Positions 1 to 6,313 of a stretch of DNA of 13,191 nucleotides are shown here, piece by piece. The notes beneath the pieces are model-generated. The model had not been told where the DNA came from. It searched no databases and was given only the letters and a program-made list of their open reading frames with translations. The DNA lies in assembly GCA_012512295.1 (NCBI GenBank), contig JAAZDI010000355.1, positions 1 to 13,191 on the forward strand. The letters run 5' to 3'. Numbering within the stretch: the stretch's first letter is position 1; each line of letters begins with the position of its first letter. This DNA comes from Syntrophomonadaceae bacterium (GTDB lineage: Bacteria; Bacillota; Ch66; Ch109). The position numbers were made by a program, and so were the translations under genes.

Positions 1-769
1 CTTCTACAGCGTACTCTATATGGTCAAGAACCGCCTCAACTCCCGGGTTTCCCGGACCAAGAAACTGATTAACCAAGGTTATCCCTAACACTCCCTTTTT
101 TTGAGCCAAGCCTTTTAGTTGAGCATCAGTTAGATTCCGCGGATGATCCTGTAATTTTCGACAGTTCGCATGAGAAACAATAACTGGACTATCGCTGAGT
201 TCAATGACTTCCCAAAAGCCGGCTTCAGACATGTGAGCAAGATCGATTAACATGCCTAGGCGATTCATTTCCTTAACAACTAAGCGGCCAAACTTAGTCA
301 ACCCTCCTTTGGTTCCTTCTTCTCCGACCCCATCTGCTAAAGAGTTACGATAGTTCCAGGTCAAACCCAGACTCCGCACCCCTAAGCGCCTATATAACTG
401 TAGTATTCTTAGATCGCCCTCCAGTGCCTCACCACCTTCAATTGAAAGGAGCACAGCCAAACGTCCGGTTTTTATCGCTTGATCAATATCAGCAGCTCTG
501 CGGACTAGGTGAACAACTCCTTTATATTTCTCAACTTGTTGGAGAAAAAATTCAATCTGGTGTAGATATTGCCTTAAAGGCGGTTGATTTTTCGGATCGA
601 CAAAAGAAGCAAAAAACTGAAGATTAACCTTAGCCTCTAACAAGCGAGTAAAATCTACTTGAGCTGGAGGAGGCAAGCTGAGTAAATCACCTTGGAGTTT
701 TGTGGCCAAGCTAAGGGTATCACAATGTGCATCAACAATAATATGAGAGATGACACGTTTGTTCGTCAA
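1..769 (-). CDS. Membrane dipeptidase (peptidase family M19), 3' end outside window
   Basis: A zinc-dependent dipeptidase of the renal dipeptidase family, which hydrolyses dipeptides (often L-D or D-containing); about 256 residues are visible and the C-terminus lies beyond the left edge. Reading the minus strand gives the first zinc motif DAHCDT (His15, Asp17), the bridging glutamate in SIEGGEAL (Glu111), the block LTWNYRNSLADG, then DLAHMS (His179) and VIVSHANCR (His200), followed by the substrate-binding HPRNLTD. These are the ordered zinc ligands of M19. No signal peptide is seen, so the protein is probably cytoplasmic. The start is a TTG at 769..767, the only plausible start codon between an in-frame TGA (832..830) and the zinc motif; its Shine-Dalgarno (AAGGCGG, 12 or more bases upstream) is weak. 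It begins just after the spoVS terminator and no clear own promoter was found, so how it is transcribed is open. Family call sure, start less so. Confidence 0.92.
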   Translation of the reverse strand, partial: MTNKRVISHIIVDAHCDTLSLATKLQGDLLSLPPPAQVDFTRLLEAKVNLQFFASFVDPKNQPPLRQYLHQIEFFLQQVEKYKGVVHLVRRAADIDQAIKTGRLAVLLSIEGGEALEGDLRILQLYRRLGVRSLGLTWNYRNSLADGVGEEGTKGGLTKFGRLVVKEMNRLGMLIDLAHMSEAGFWEVIELSDSPVIVSHANCRKLQDHPRNLTDAQLKGLAQKKGVLGITLVNQFLGPGNPGVEAVLDHIEYAVE

Positions 770-815
770 ATGTAATTCTAACCGCCTTTCCCAAATTACA
801 TTAGTTAAAACAAAG

Positions 816-840
816 TCCAGGGGCTCATATCACCCCTGGA
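816..840 (-). terminator. Rho-independent terminator of spoVS
   Basis: On the minus strand a perfect 8-bp stem (TCCAGGGG / CCCCTGGA) with a 9-base loop is followed by CTTTGTTTT. It lies about 58 bases past the spoVS stop. On the plus strand the same stem has no T tract, so it acts for the minus strand. Confidence 0.8.
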
Positions 841-897
841 TCAATCCTATTAATGTACCAAAAGAAATAACAAACAATATTTTAATTTATCTAGATT

Positions 898-1158
898 TTA
901 TCTAGGTTCCACAATTAATTTGATGGCGGTCCTTTCCTGTCCATCAATTTGAATATCTGTGAAAGCTGGAATACAAACGAGGTCCACTCCGCTAGGGGCC
1001 ACGAAACCTCTGGCAATCGCTACTGCTTTAACAGCCTGATTAAGGGCACCGGCTCCTACGGCTTGTATTTCTGCGGTTCCACGTTCCCGGAGTACCCCAG
1101 CCAAGGCACCGGCTACTGAATTTGGACTAGATTTGGCTGAAACCTTTAGTACTTCCAT
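898..1158 (-). CDS. spoVS: Stage V sporulation protein S (SpoVS)
   Basis: Small Alba-like protein required in Bacillus subtilis for progress of sporulation to stage V (coat assembly and heat resistance); its molecular role is thought to be nucleic-acid binding. The 86-residue product is nearly identical in pattern to the B. subtilis protein: it starts MEVLKVSAKSSPNS, continues with AGALAGVLRERG, GAGALNQAVKAVAIARGFV and CIPAFTDI, and ends KLIVEPR. I chose the ATG at 1158, which gives the family length; a TTG codon directly in front (1161) is also in frame. The Shine-Dalgarno TAAGGAGGT lies 10 bases upstream of the ATG. The gene stands alone: a terminator precedes it at 1350-1390, a sigma-H-type promoter at 1232-1258, and its own terminator at 816-840. 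The promoter fits the known sigma-H dependence of spoVS in Bacillus. Confidence 0.98.
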   Translation of the reverse strand: MEVLKVSAKSSPNSVAGALAGVLRERGTAEIQAVGAGALNQAVKAVAIARGFVAPSGVDLVCIPAFTDIQIDGQERTAIKLIVEPR

Positions 1159-1231
1159 CAAAATTTTGACCTCCTTAGGACCTTGTTTTTGTGCATTCTA
1201 ATCTACAGTTAATAAATTCCTAATTAATCAT

Positions 1232-1258
1232 ATTCTATCTGAAACTAAAAAATCCTTC
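1232..1258 (-). promoter_or_regulatory. Sigma-H-type promoter of spoVS
   Basis: On the minus strand, GAAGGATTT (1258..1250), an 11-base spacer, then ATAGAAT (1238..1232). This matches every position of the Bacillus sigma-H consensus RNAGGAWWW-N11-12-RNNGAAT. The predicted transcript start is near 1225, leaving a leader of about 65 bases before the spoVS ATG. The consensus is known from Bacillus; its use here is inferred. Confidence 0.72.
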
Positions 1259-1349
1259 TGCCAACCCTTACAGACTTGATATTTTTTTAAAAGATTTGGA
1301 CAATTGCGATTAGATACTCAGTTTATTTCCCGTAATGCTTCACTAAAGT

Positions 1350-1390
1350 AAATAAAAGGAGTCGCCCTTGTTCCTAGAAACAGCTACTCC
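1350..1390 (-). terminator. Terminator of the ymdB operon
   Basis: On the minus strand an imperfect stem (GGAGT, mismatch, GC, then TGTT pairing with AACA after a 3-base bulge, loop of 6) closes with ACTCC and is followed directly by TTTTATTTACTTT. It lies between ymdB and the spoVS promoter, about 55 bases past the ymdB stop. Confidence 0.65.
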
Positions 1391-1403
1391 CAGACTACTT
1401 CTA

Positions 1404-1442
1404 CGTATTTAATAAATGTATTTAATAAACGTATTTAATAAA
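1404..1442. repeat. Three tandem copies of a 13-bp AT-rich unit
   Basis: Three head-to-tail copies of YGTATTTAATAAA at 1404-1416, 1417-1429 and 1430-1442, differing only at the first base (C, T, C). The array begins 3 bases after the ymdB stop codon and ends before the terminator. The unit length is not a multiple of three, consistent with its position outside coding sequence. Confidence 0.9.
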
Positions 1443-1445
1443 TAG

Positions 1446-2228
1446 TTAATCTAAAAAACGTTGAACTCTTTTAATTGAATAAGCCTTTCCATTAGCTAAA
1501 TTTACCCCAAGAACTACTGCATTTAACTGAGCCGTCCCGCTAGCTATCTCAAAACGGGTTGGAAGATGAGTAAGAAACTTTTTTATAATGATTTCACTTT
1601 TAACTCCGAGCACCGAATCTCGAGGTCCGGTCATCCCGACATCGGTAATATAGGCAGTACCTTCAGGGAGCAATCTCTCATCAGCAGTCTGAACATGAGT
1701 ATGGGTGCCCAAAACCGCTGTAACCCGTCCATCTAGATACCAGCCCATGGCTTGCTTTTCTGAAGTTGCCTCAGCGTGAAAATCAACTAAAATTACTGGT
1801 GTGTGGTGCTTAATCTCTTCTACTAATGCATCAGCCATACGAAAAGGACAGTCTAAATTATCTAAAAATACCAGACCAGAAAGATTAATTATCCCCACTT
1901 TTACATTGCGGGTTACTGGAAAAATAATTGAACCCTTACCTGGAGTACCCGGAGGATAATTGGCTGGACGGATAATTCTTTTTTCCAACTGAAAATATGG
2001 TAATATTTCTTTTTTGTCCCAGACATGGTTGCCCATTGTCAGAACGTCAATGCCGGCTTCATATAATTCTTCTGCTAAATCCGGGGTTATGCCGTTACCT
2101 CCAGCAGCATTTTCGCCATTGGCGATTACTAAATCGATTTGAAATTCGGTAACCAGACTAGGTAATAATTCCTTGATTATTCGCCGTCCTGGACGACCTA
2201 CGATATCACCGATCATTATAATATTCAA
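1446..2228 (-). CDS. ymdB: YmdB-type metallophosphoesterase (TIGR00282 family)
   Basis: A dinuclear-metal phosphodiesterase; in Bacillus YmdB cleaves 2',3'-cyclic nucleotides and influences biofilm and motility programmes. The 260-residue product is the family's usual length. The metal ligands appear in order: Asp8 (IGDIVG), Glu39 and Asn40 (NGENAAGG), Asn67 and His68 (GNHVWD), His151 (DFHAEATSEK), His176 and His178 (GTHTHVQTAD). The start is TTG at 2228, with GGAGG 8 bases upstream; it places the protein start exactly where the B. subtilis homologue starts, whereas the next ATG (codon 5) would cut into the first strand. It lies 16 bases after the unknown gene at 2245-2760 and is probably co-transcribed from the promoter at 2935-2963. 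rny-ymdB linkage is conserved in Bacillota. Confidence 0.95.
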   Translation of the reverse strand: MNIIMIGDIVGRPGRRIIKELLPSLVTEFQIDLVIANGENAAGGNGITPDLAEELYEAGIDVLTMGNHVWDKKEILPYFQLEKRIIRPANYPPGTPGKGSIIFPVTRNVKVGIINLSGLVFLDNLDCPFRMADALVEEIKHHTPVILVDFHAEATSEKQAMGWYLDGRVTAVLGTHTHVQTADERLLPEGTAYITDVGMTGPRDSVLGVKSEIIIKKFLTHLPTRFEIASGTAQLNAVVLGVNLANGKAYSIKRVQRFLD

Positions 2229-2244
2229 CTAATTTTCCTCCGAC

Positions 2245-2760
2245 CTATTTGTTGAATACCAGTACTCGGCCTTCATCACGAAGTGCTATTAATTTTTTTT
2301 CAAGTTGGGCATGCTTTAAGCTCTCCAGGGTATGCCGGATCATCTCATCACGAAACAAAAGATCTTCCCCGACAAGTCCGTAAGAATCAATCATGGCATC
2401 TTGAGCAAAACGATCTTTAAAAAGATTTACTATAATACCAATTTCATTAACACAAAGAGTTTGTACATCACGGCTAATCTCGATCAGGGTTATTTGGTCG
2501 CAGGTAGTATTTTCGATCCCTATCTCTGATATTTTTTTATTTTCCAGGTGATAATAAGCATCGAGTGTTTTAAGCAATGTATCAGCCCATTTATTACGAT
2601 TTTGTGCTGAAACAACCCCTGATACAATAAATGTAAATTTTACTCGACATCTAGCCGGATCATACTTTATGGTTGCAATTTCTGGGTAACGTAACATTAT
2701 TGAAACAAAAAAGTCGATACTATCGGGGGAAACCCGAGATTCTTTACGCCTGGCCAACAT
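2245..2760 (-). CDS. Conserved-looking protein of unknown function, first gene of the ymdB operon
   Basis: I do not recognise this family. The 171-residue product is soluble: no signal peptide or membrane segment is visible. It opens with a basic stretch (MLARRKESR), has an alternating beta-type middle part (IATIKYDPARCRVKFTFIVS, then TLIEISRDVQTLCVN) and a charged helical C-terminus ending EGRVLVFNK. I chose the ATG at 2760 because AAGGA lies 8 bases upstream; in-frame ATGs at 2769 and 2793 would add 3 or 11 residues but have poorer ribosome binding sites. It is the first gene after the promoter at 2935-2963 and ends 16 bases before ymdB, and rny lies upstream. The context hints at a role with RNA or nucleotide turnover, but that is inference from position only. 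Confidence 0.85.
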   Translation of the reverse strand: MLARRKESRVSPDSIDFFVSIMLRYPEIATIKYDPARCRVKFTFIVSGVVSAQNRNKWADTLLKTLDAYYHLENKKISEIGIENTTCDQITLIEISRDVQTLCVNEIGIIVNLFKDRFAQDAMIDSYGLVGEDLLFRDEMIRHTLESLKHAQLEKKLIALRDEGRVLVFNK

Positions 2761-2934
2761 GTTGTCCATCCTTTCAGCCCTGCACCGATTCATTAAGGTT
2801 CAGTCTTTTCTAAGGCTAGTTACACCCGCATCCTATTTTGAAAATAAGTTACGCTTGTGTTATAACTCAGATCAGCAGGCTAGACTAGGAATACTGTAAA
2901 CGCCAATCGCTGACCTTCGTTAAAAAACGGCGCG

Positions 2935-2963
2935 CTCATAATTTTTCATGTTCATGCTGTCAA
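2935..2963 (-). promoter_or_regulatory. Sigma-A-type promoter of the ymdB operon
   Basis: On the minus strand a perfect -35 box TTGACA (2963..2958), a 17-base spacer, then TATGAG (2940..2935; 4 of 6 to TATAAT). It is correctly placed downstream of the rny terminator and upstream of the 171-residue gene, with transcript start near 2928. Confidence 0.6.
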
Positions 2964-3107
2964 GCACCATGGAGGTCTATTCTGTATAATGTTCGCGACT
3001 TCTCTACAAATTCCTTCTTTAATGGTTATTTTCCCTATGCATTTTTATACTGGTAAATATCCGCAATTAATGACCCAGCCAATATTTATGAATGTAACTC
3101 ACAAGAA

Positions 3108-3152
3108 TCTAAAATACTAATCGAGTAGGCGGTAAAAACCCTGCCTACTCGA
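3108..3152 (-). terminator. Rho-independent terminator of rny
   Basis: A perfect 10-bp inverted repeat (TCGAGTAGGC / GCCTACTCGA, 3121-3130 and 3143-3152) with a 12-base loop. On the minus strand it is followed by TTAGTATTTTAG. It lies about 120 bases past the rny stop. The strong stem makes termination likely although the T tract is interrupted. Confidence 0.78.
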
Positions 3153-3269
3153 CCAACTTATCTTCTTTATTTAATGGTTGTTAGGCAGTTGTTATTCTTA
3201 GGCTCTATCATGCTGTTCAAATAAAAACTATTGGGATTATGATACGTTTTATTATGCCTGTTTGTTATT

Positions 3270-4811
3270 TTACTTAGCATAATCGACCACGCGGGTCTCT
3301 CGAATAACCACAACCTTGATCTGCCCCGGGTATTCTAACTCATTTTCTATTCGCTTAACGATCTCTCGGGCAATTAGAACTGATTTAGCGTCATCTATCT
3401 TCTCAGGTTTTACCATAATTCGGATCTCACGACCCGCCTGTATGGCAAAAGATTTTTCCACTCCTTCAAATGAATCTGCTATTTGTTCTAGTTTTTCCAG
3501 ACGTTTAATATAGGCCTCTAAGGTTTCCCGTCGAGCCCCCGGTCGTGCTGCCGAAATGGCATCAGCTGCTTGAACCAAAACCGCCTCAATAGTTTGAGGT
3601 TCAATATCACCATGGTGAGCCATAATTGCATGAATAACTTCAGGGCTTTCTCGATACTTTTTAGCCAAGTCTCCCCCTATGTTTACGTGAGGACCTGACA
3701 CTTCATGATCAATTGCTTTTCCAATATCATGGAGAAGGCCTGCTCTTTTAGCCAGCTGAACATCCGCTCCAAGTTCAGATGCCATTGCTGCGGCCAATTG
3801 AGCTACTTCAATAGAATGCTTGAACACATTTTGACCATAACTAGTACGGTACTTAAGACGGCCAAGCAATTTAATTAACTCGGGGTGTAAATTGTGAACC
3901 CCTACTTCAAAGCTAGCCTGTTCTCCTTCTTCCCATATTTTCTGTTCTACCTCGCGTTGGGCCTTCTCTACCATTTCTTCAATTCTAGCTGGATGAATGC
4001 GACCATCAATAATTAATTTCTCCAAGGCAATTCTGGCAATTTCACGTCGAATGGGATCAAAACCAGAGAGAATAACTGCCTCAGGAGTATCATCTATGAT
4101 TAGATCAACCCCAGTCAAAGTCTCCAGCGTCCGGATATTGCGCCCTTCGCGCCCAATAATTCGCCCTTTCATTTCATCATTAGGCAGGGCAACTACTGAA
4201 ACAGTAGTCTCAGCCACTACATCAGCGGCGCATCGTTGGATCGCGAGACTAATAATCTCTCGCGACTTCTTGTCTGCCTCTTCTCGAGCCTTAGCCTCTA
4301 ACTCTTTGACCAACATCGCTGTTTCAACTTTAATCTCTTCCTGGACAGTATCCAGAAGCAACTGACGGGCTTCATCCCAAGACAGCCCGGATAGTCGTTC
4401 TAACTCGGCAAATTGTTTTTGTTGAATTCGCTCAATCTCTTCACGGATTGATTCAAGTTCAACTTCTTTTTTTTGTAGAACTTCTTCTTTCCGTTCAATT
4501 ACTTCTGTTTTTCGATCCAAAGTTTCTTCTTTTTGGAGTAATCTTCTCTCCATTCGCTGAAGCTCATTTCGACGATCGCGGTTTTCTTTCTCTACCTCGT
4601 TTCGGAGTTGATGAACTTCCTCCTTCGCCTCGAGCAACGCTTCTCGTTTTCTAGCCTCTGCATCCTTTTCAGCTTCCTCCACGATCCTTTTAGCCTCATG
4701 TTCAGCTGAACTAATCTTGGCTTCGGCTATCATTTTACGAGTTAAATAACCGAGTGCTCCACCGACAATCAAAGCTGCCAGACCAATCAGGTAAAACTCA
4801 GTTTGAGAAAT
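3270..4811 (-). CDS. rny: Ribonuclease Y, with probable ATT start codon
   Basis: Membrane-anchored endoribonuclease that starts mRNA decay in Gram-positive bacteria. With the start chosen here the protein has 513 residues (B. subtilis 520). In order: an N-terminal membrane segment (about 7-22), a long charged coiled coil (about 35-170), a KH RNA-binding domain with GRIIGREGRN (216-225), and an HD domain with the metal pair in GLLHDIGK (His361, Asp362), ending VVDYAK. The reading frame stays open to a GTG at 4880, but that GTG and its next codons lie inside a terminator-like hairpin (4867-4886) and encode a non-family extension. The near-perfect Shine-Dalgarno AAGGAGGTGA has its GGAGG 8 bases before an in-frame ATT at 4811, exactly where the family start is expected; no ATG, GTG or TTG is available at that spacing. 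The gene has its own promoter (5053-5081) and terminator (3108-3152). Identity certain, start inferred. Confidence 0.96.
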   Translation of the reverse strand: MSQTEFYLIGLAALIVGGALGYLTRKMIAEAKISSAEHEAKRIVEEAEKDAEARKREALLEAKEEVHQLRNEVEKENRDRRNELQRMERRLLQKEETLDRKTEVIERKEEVLQKKEVELESIREEIERIQQKQFAELERLSGLSWDEARQLLLDTVQEEIKVETAMLVKELEAKAREEADKKSREIISLAIQRCAADVVAETTVSVVALPNDEMKGRIIGREGRNIRTLETLTGVDLIIDDTPEAVILSGFDPIRREIARIALEKLIIDGRIHPARIEEMVEKAQREVEQKIWEEGEQASFEVGVHNLHPELIKLLGRLKYRTSYGQNVFKHSIEVAQLAAAMASELGADVQLAKRAGLLHDIGKAIDHEVSGPHVNIGGDLAKKYRESPEVIHAIMAHHGDIEPQTIEAVLVQAADAISAARPGARRETLEAYIKRLEKLEQIADSFEGVEKSFAIQAGREIRIMVKPEKIDDAKSVLIAREIVKRIENELEYPGQIKVVVIRETRVVDYAK

Positions 4812-5046
4812 TGTCTTCACCTCCTTGAATAAGATTAAAAAATGAAAAAAGCCATGAGAAAAAGGAAACCGAGCAAACACTCGGTTATCAGAAAACTTAT
4901 CACTTCACCTGTTAACAACTAAACAGGCATAGCAATTACTTGCCTTGTTCTTATATTTTACAAATAAAAAACCACTGCTGTTTTTTACTAAATTATATAT
5001 AAGAAACCAGCTAAGCGGTGATAGCTTTCCAACCCTCGTAATCTCG
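4812..5046 (-). promoter_or_regulatory. Structured 5' leader of rny, candidate attenuator
   Basis: From the predicted transcript start (about 5046) to the rny start are about 235 untranslated bases. Features on the minus strand: an AGCTA/TAGCT hairpin near 5010-5027; segment AACAAGGCA (4949..4941), which can pair with TGCCTGTT (4929..4922; one bulge); and AACAGG (4913..4908), which can instead pair with CCTGTT (4927..4922). The two hairpins share one arm and exclude each other. A terminator-like hairpin follows at 4867-4886, and then the Shine-Dalgarno. I match it to no known riboswitch class, and no arm clearly pairs with the terminator stem, so regulated attenuation is only a possibility. 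Confidence 0.45.
4856..4886 (-). terminator. Terminator-like hairpin between recA and rny
   Basis: On the minus strand a perfect 7-bp stem (AACCGAG / CTCGGTT) with a 6-base loop is followed by TCCTTTTTCTC. It can end recA transcripts, but it also lies downstream of the rny promoter, 28 bases before the rny Shine-Dalgarno, so it must be read through or regulated for rny expression from that promoter. Confidence 0.68.
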
Positions 5047-5052
5047 AAAAAT

Positions 5053-5081
5053 ATTTTAGACTGTATTGTAATATCTGTCAA
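5053..5081 (-). promoter_or_regulatory. Sigma-A-type promoter of rny
   Basis: On the minus strand TTGACA (5081..5076), a 17-base spacer, then TAAAAT (5058..5053; 5 of 6). The -35 box starts 7 bases after the recA stop codon. Expected transcript start is near 5046. Confidence 0.78.
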
Positions 5082-5088
5082 GCTGAAC

Positions 5089-6120
5089 TTAGTTGTCCTG
5101 TACTTGTGCTGACTCCACGGTTGTTAATTTTTCATTCTTACCATTTAAAATTTCTCTAATTCGGTCCTCAATTTCTTTAGCTATTTCCGGATGCTCTCGT
5201 AGGAAATCTTTGGCATTTTCTCTTCCCTGGCCTAACCGTTCACCCTTATATGAATACCAAGCTCCACTTTTATTAATTTCGTTTTTCTCAACTCCAATAT
5301 CTATTAGATCCCCAAACCGAGAGATCCCTTCGCCATACATGATATCAAATTCGGCCTGTTTAAACGGTGGAGCCACCTTATTTTTTACCACTTTGACTCG
5401 GGTCCGACTCCCAACCATATCTGAACCTTGCTTAATAGTATCAATCCGTTTTACTTCCAAACGCACAGAGGCGTAGAACTTCAAAGCCCGACCACCAGGA
5501 GTAGTCTCCGGCGAGCCAAACATAATGCCTACTTTTTCTCGCAACTGATTTATAAAAATAGCACAGGTACGTGATTTAGCAATGGCCCCGGTTAGCTTAC
5601 GTAAAGCCTGGGACATTAATCGCGCCTGAAGACCGACATGAGCATCGCCCATTTCTCCCTCTAATTCCGCCCGGGGAACTAGAGCCGCTACAGAATCCAC
5701 CACTACGACATCAATCGCTCCACTACGGACTAAAGCTTCCGCTATCTCCAGAGCCTGCTCCCCGGTATCTGGTTGAGAAACAAGCAGGTTTTCAATATCT
5801 ACACCTAGCCTTTTCGCGTATATCGGATCCAAGGCATGTTCGGCGTCTATAAAAGCAGCTAAACCTCCTGTTTTTTGAGCCTCCGCCACAATATGTAGAG
5901 CCACGGTAGTCTTACCCGAGGACTCAGGACCAAATATTTCAACCACCCGGCCTCGCGGAACGCCGCCTACCCCTAAAGCCTGATCTAACGACAAAGATCC
6001 GGTAGAAATAGTCTCAACATTTAATTTTGAAGCTTCGCCCAATTTCATGATTGATCCCTTGCCAAACTGTCGTTCAATAGAAATGAGGGCTACCTCCAGG
6101 GCTTTTGTTTTTTCCGACAC
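5089..6120 (-). CDS. recA: Recombinase A
   Basis: DNA-dependent ATPase that forms filaments on single-stranded DNA, performs strand exchange and triggers LexA self-cleavage. The 343-residue product is full length for the family. Visible: Walker A GPESSGKT (64-71), catalytic glutamate in DAEHALD (Glu94), Walker B VVVVDS (138-143), the MGDAHVGLQARLMSQALRKL block, and the DNA-binding L2 loop (about 193-208, with QLREKVG and SPETTPGG). The C-terminus is short and mixed in charge, ending VQDN. The start is GTG at 6120 with GGGGG about 7 bases upstream. It is transcribed from its own promoter (6163-6192) and controlled by a LexA box (6143-6154). No recX follows; rny follows directly. Confidence 0.99.
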   Translation of the reverse strand: MSEKTKALEVALISIERQFGKGSIMKLGEASKLNVETISTGSLSLDQALGVGGVPRGRVVEIFGPESSGKTTVALHIVAEAQKTGGLAAFIDAEHALDPIYAKRLGVDIENLLVSQPDTGEQALEIAEALVRSGAIDVVVVDSVAALVPRAELEGEMGDAHVGLQARLMSQALRKLTGAIAKSRTCAIFINQLREKVGIMFGSPETTPGGRALKFYASVRLEVKRIDTIKQGSDMVGSRTRVKVVKNKVAPPFKQAEFDIMYGEGISRFGDLIDIGVEKNEINKSGAWYSYKGERLGQGRENAKDFLREHPEIAKEIEDRIREILNGKNEKLTTVESAQVQDN

Positions 6121-6142
6121 TTAGATTCCCCCTTTCCTCCTG

Positions 6143-6154
6143 GAACATTTGTTC
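6143..6154 (-). promoter_or_regulatory. LexA (SOS) operator of recA
   Basis: Perfect palindromic half-sites GAAC-AAAT-GTTC, matching the Gram-positive LexA consensus CGAACRNRYGTTYC at 13 of 14 positions (the first base is A). It starts about 8 bases downstream of the -10 box, so bound LexA would cover the transcript start. SOS induction of recA is inferred. Confidence 0.88.
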
Positions 6155-6162
6155 TCAAACTA

Positions 6163-6192
6163 ATTTTAGCCCACTTTATTAACCGCTGTCAA
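6163..6192 (-). promoter_or_regulatory. Sigma-A-type promoter of recA
   Basis: On the minus strand TTGACA (6192..6187), an 18-base spacer, then TAAAAT (6168..6163). Predicted transcript start is near 6156, at the edge of the LexA box. Confidence 0.82.
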
Positions 6193-6212
6193 TCAATCTA
6201 ATTGTATCTAAT

Positions 6213-6240
6213 CAAAAAACTCCCGCTTCTATGAGCAGGG
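6213..6240 (-). terminator. Weak terminator after thpR
   Basis: On the minus strand CCCTGC and GCGGG form a 5-bp stem with one bulged base and an 8-base loop, followed by AGTTTTTTG. It sits between the thpR stop and the recA promoter. A second hairpin without a proper T tract (7-bp stem AAACTTC/GAAGTTT, 6252-6275) precedes it. Confidence 0.5.
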
Positions 6241-6313
6241 CTACCTTTTTAAAACTTCAGGTGGAGTAGAAGTTTCCGTCAAAAGCCTCGATGTTCAACA
6301 AAGCTGAACGAGA

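Larger units (their letters stand above)
2761..3269. other. Intergenic stretch between rny and the ymdB operon
   Basis: About 500 bases without a convincing gene. It holds the rny terminator (3108-3152) and the promoter of the downstream operon (2935-2963), leaving an untranslated leader of about 165 bases before the 171-residue gene. The leader contains a small hairpin (CGTT-TTTT-AACG, about 2917-2928) and a weak AT-rich inverted repeat near 2835-2852. I recognise no riboswitch, tRNA or mobile element. A plus-strand frame of 43 codons (2989-3120) was considered and rejected. Confidence 0.6.

Noticed and set aside
2989..3120. Plus-strand frame of 43 codons ending right before the 3121-3152 inverted repeat, with GGAGG upstream.
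   Set aside because: The GGAGG is 13 bases from the ATG, there is no convincing plus-strand promoter, the composition is not protein-like, and the inverted repeat lacks a plus-strand T tract; it is better explained as the rny terminator.
3997..4365. Long plus-strand open frames opposite rny, recA, the protease, pgsA and rodZ.
   Set aside because: All lie antisense within well-recognised genes and show no protein family features; they are reading-frame shadows.
4812..4880. Extended RNase Y N-terminus starting at GTG 4880.
   Set aside because: The first codons overlap a terminator-like hairpin and T tract, and there is no Shine-Dalgarno at that GTG; the strong Shine-Dalgarno lies 50 bases further downstream.
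4821..4904. Possible hydrophobic leader peptide (GTG start, about 22 codons, ending TAA before the rny Shine-Dalgarno).
   Set aside because: Its only ribosome-binding-like sequence is 2 bases from the GTG, and the frame is just the translation of a T-rich tract.
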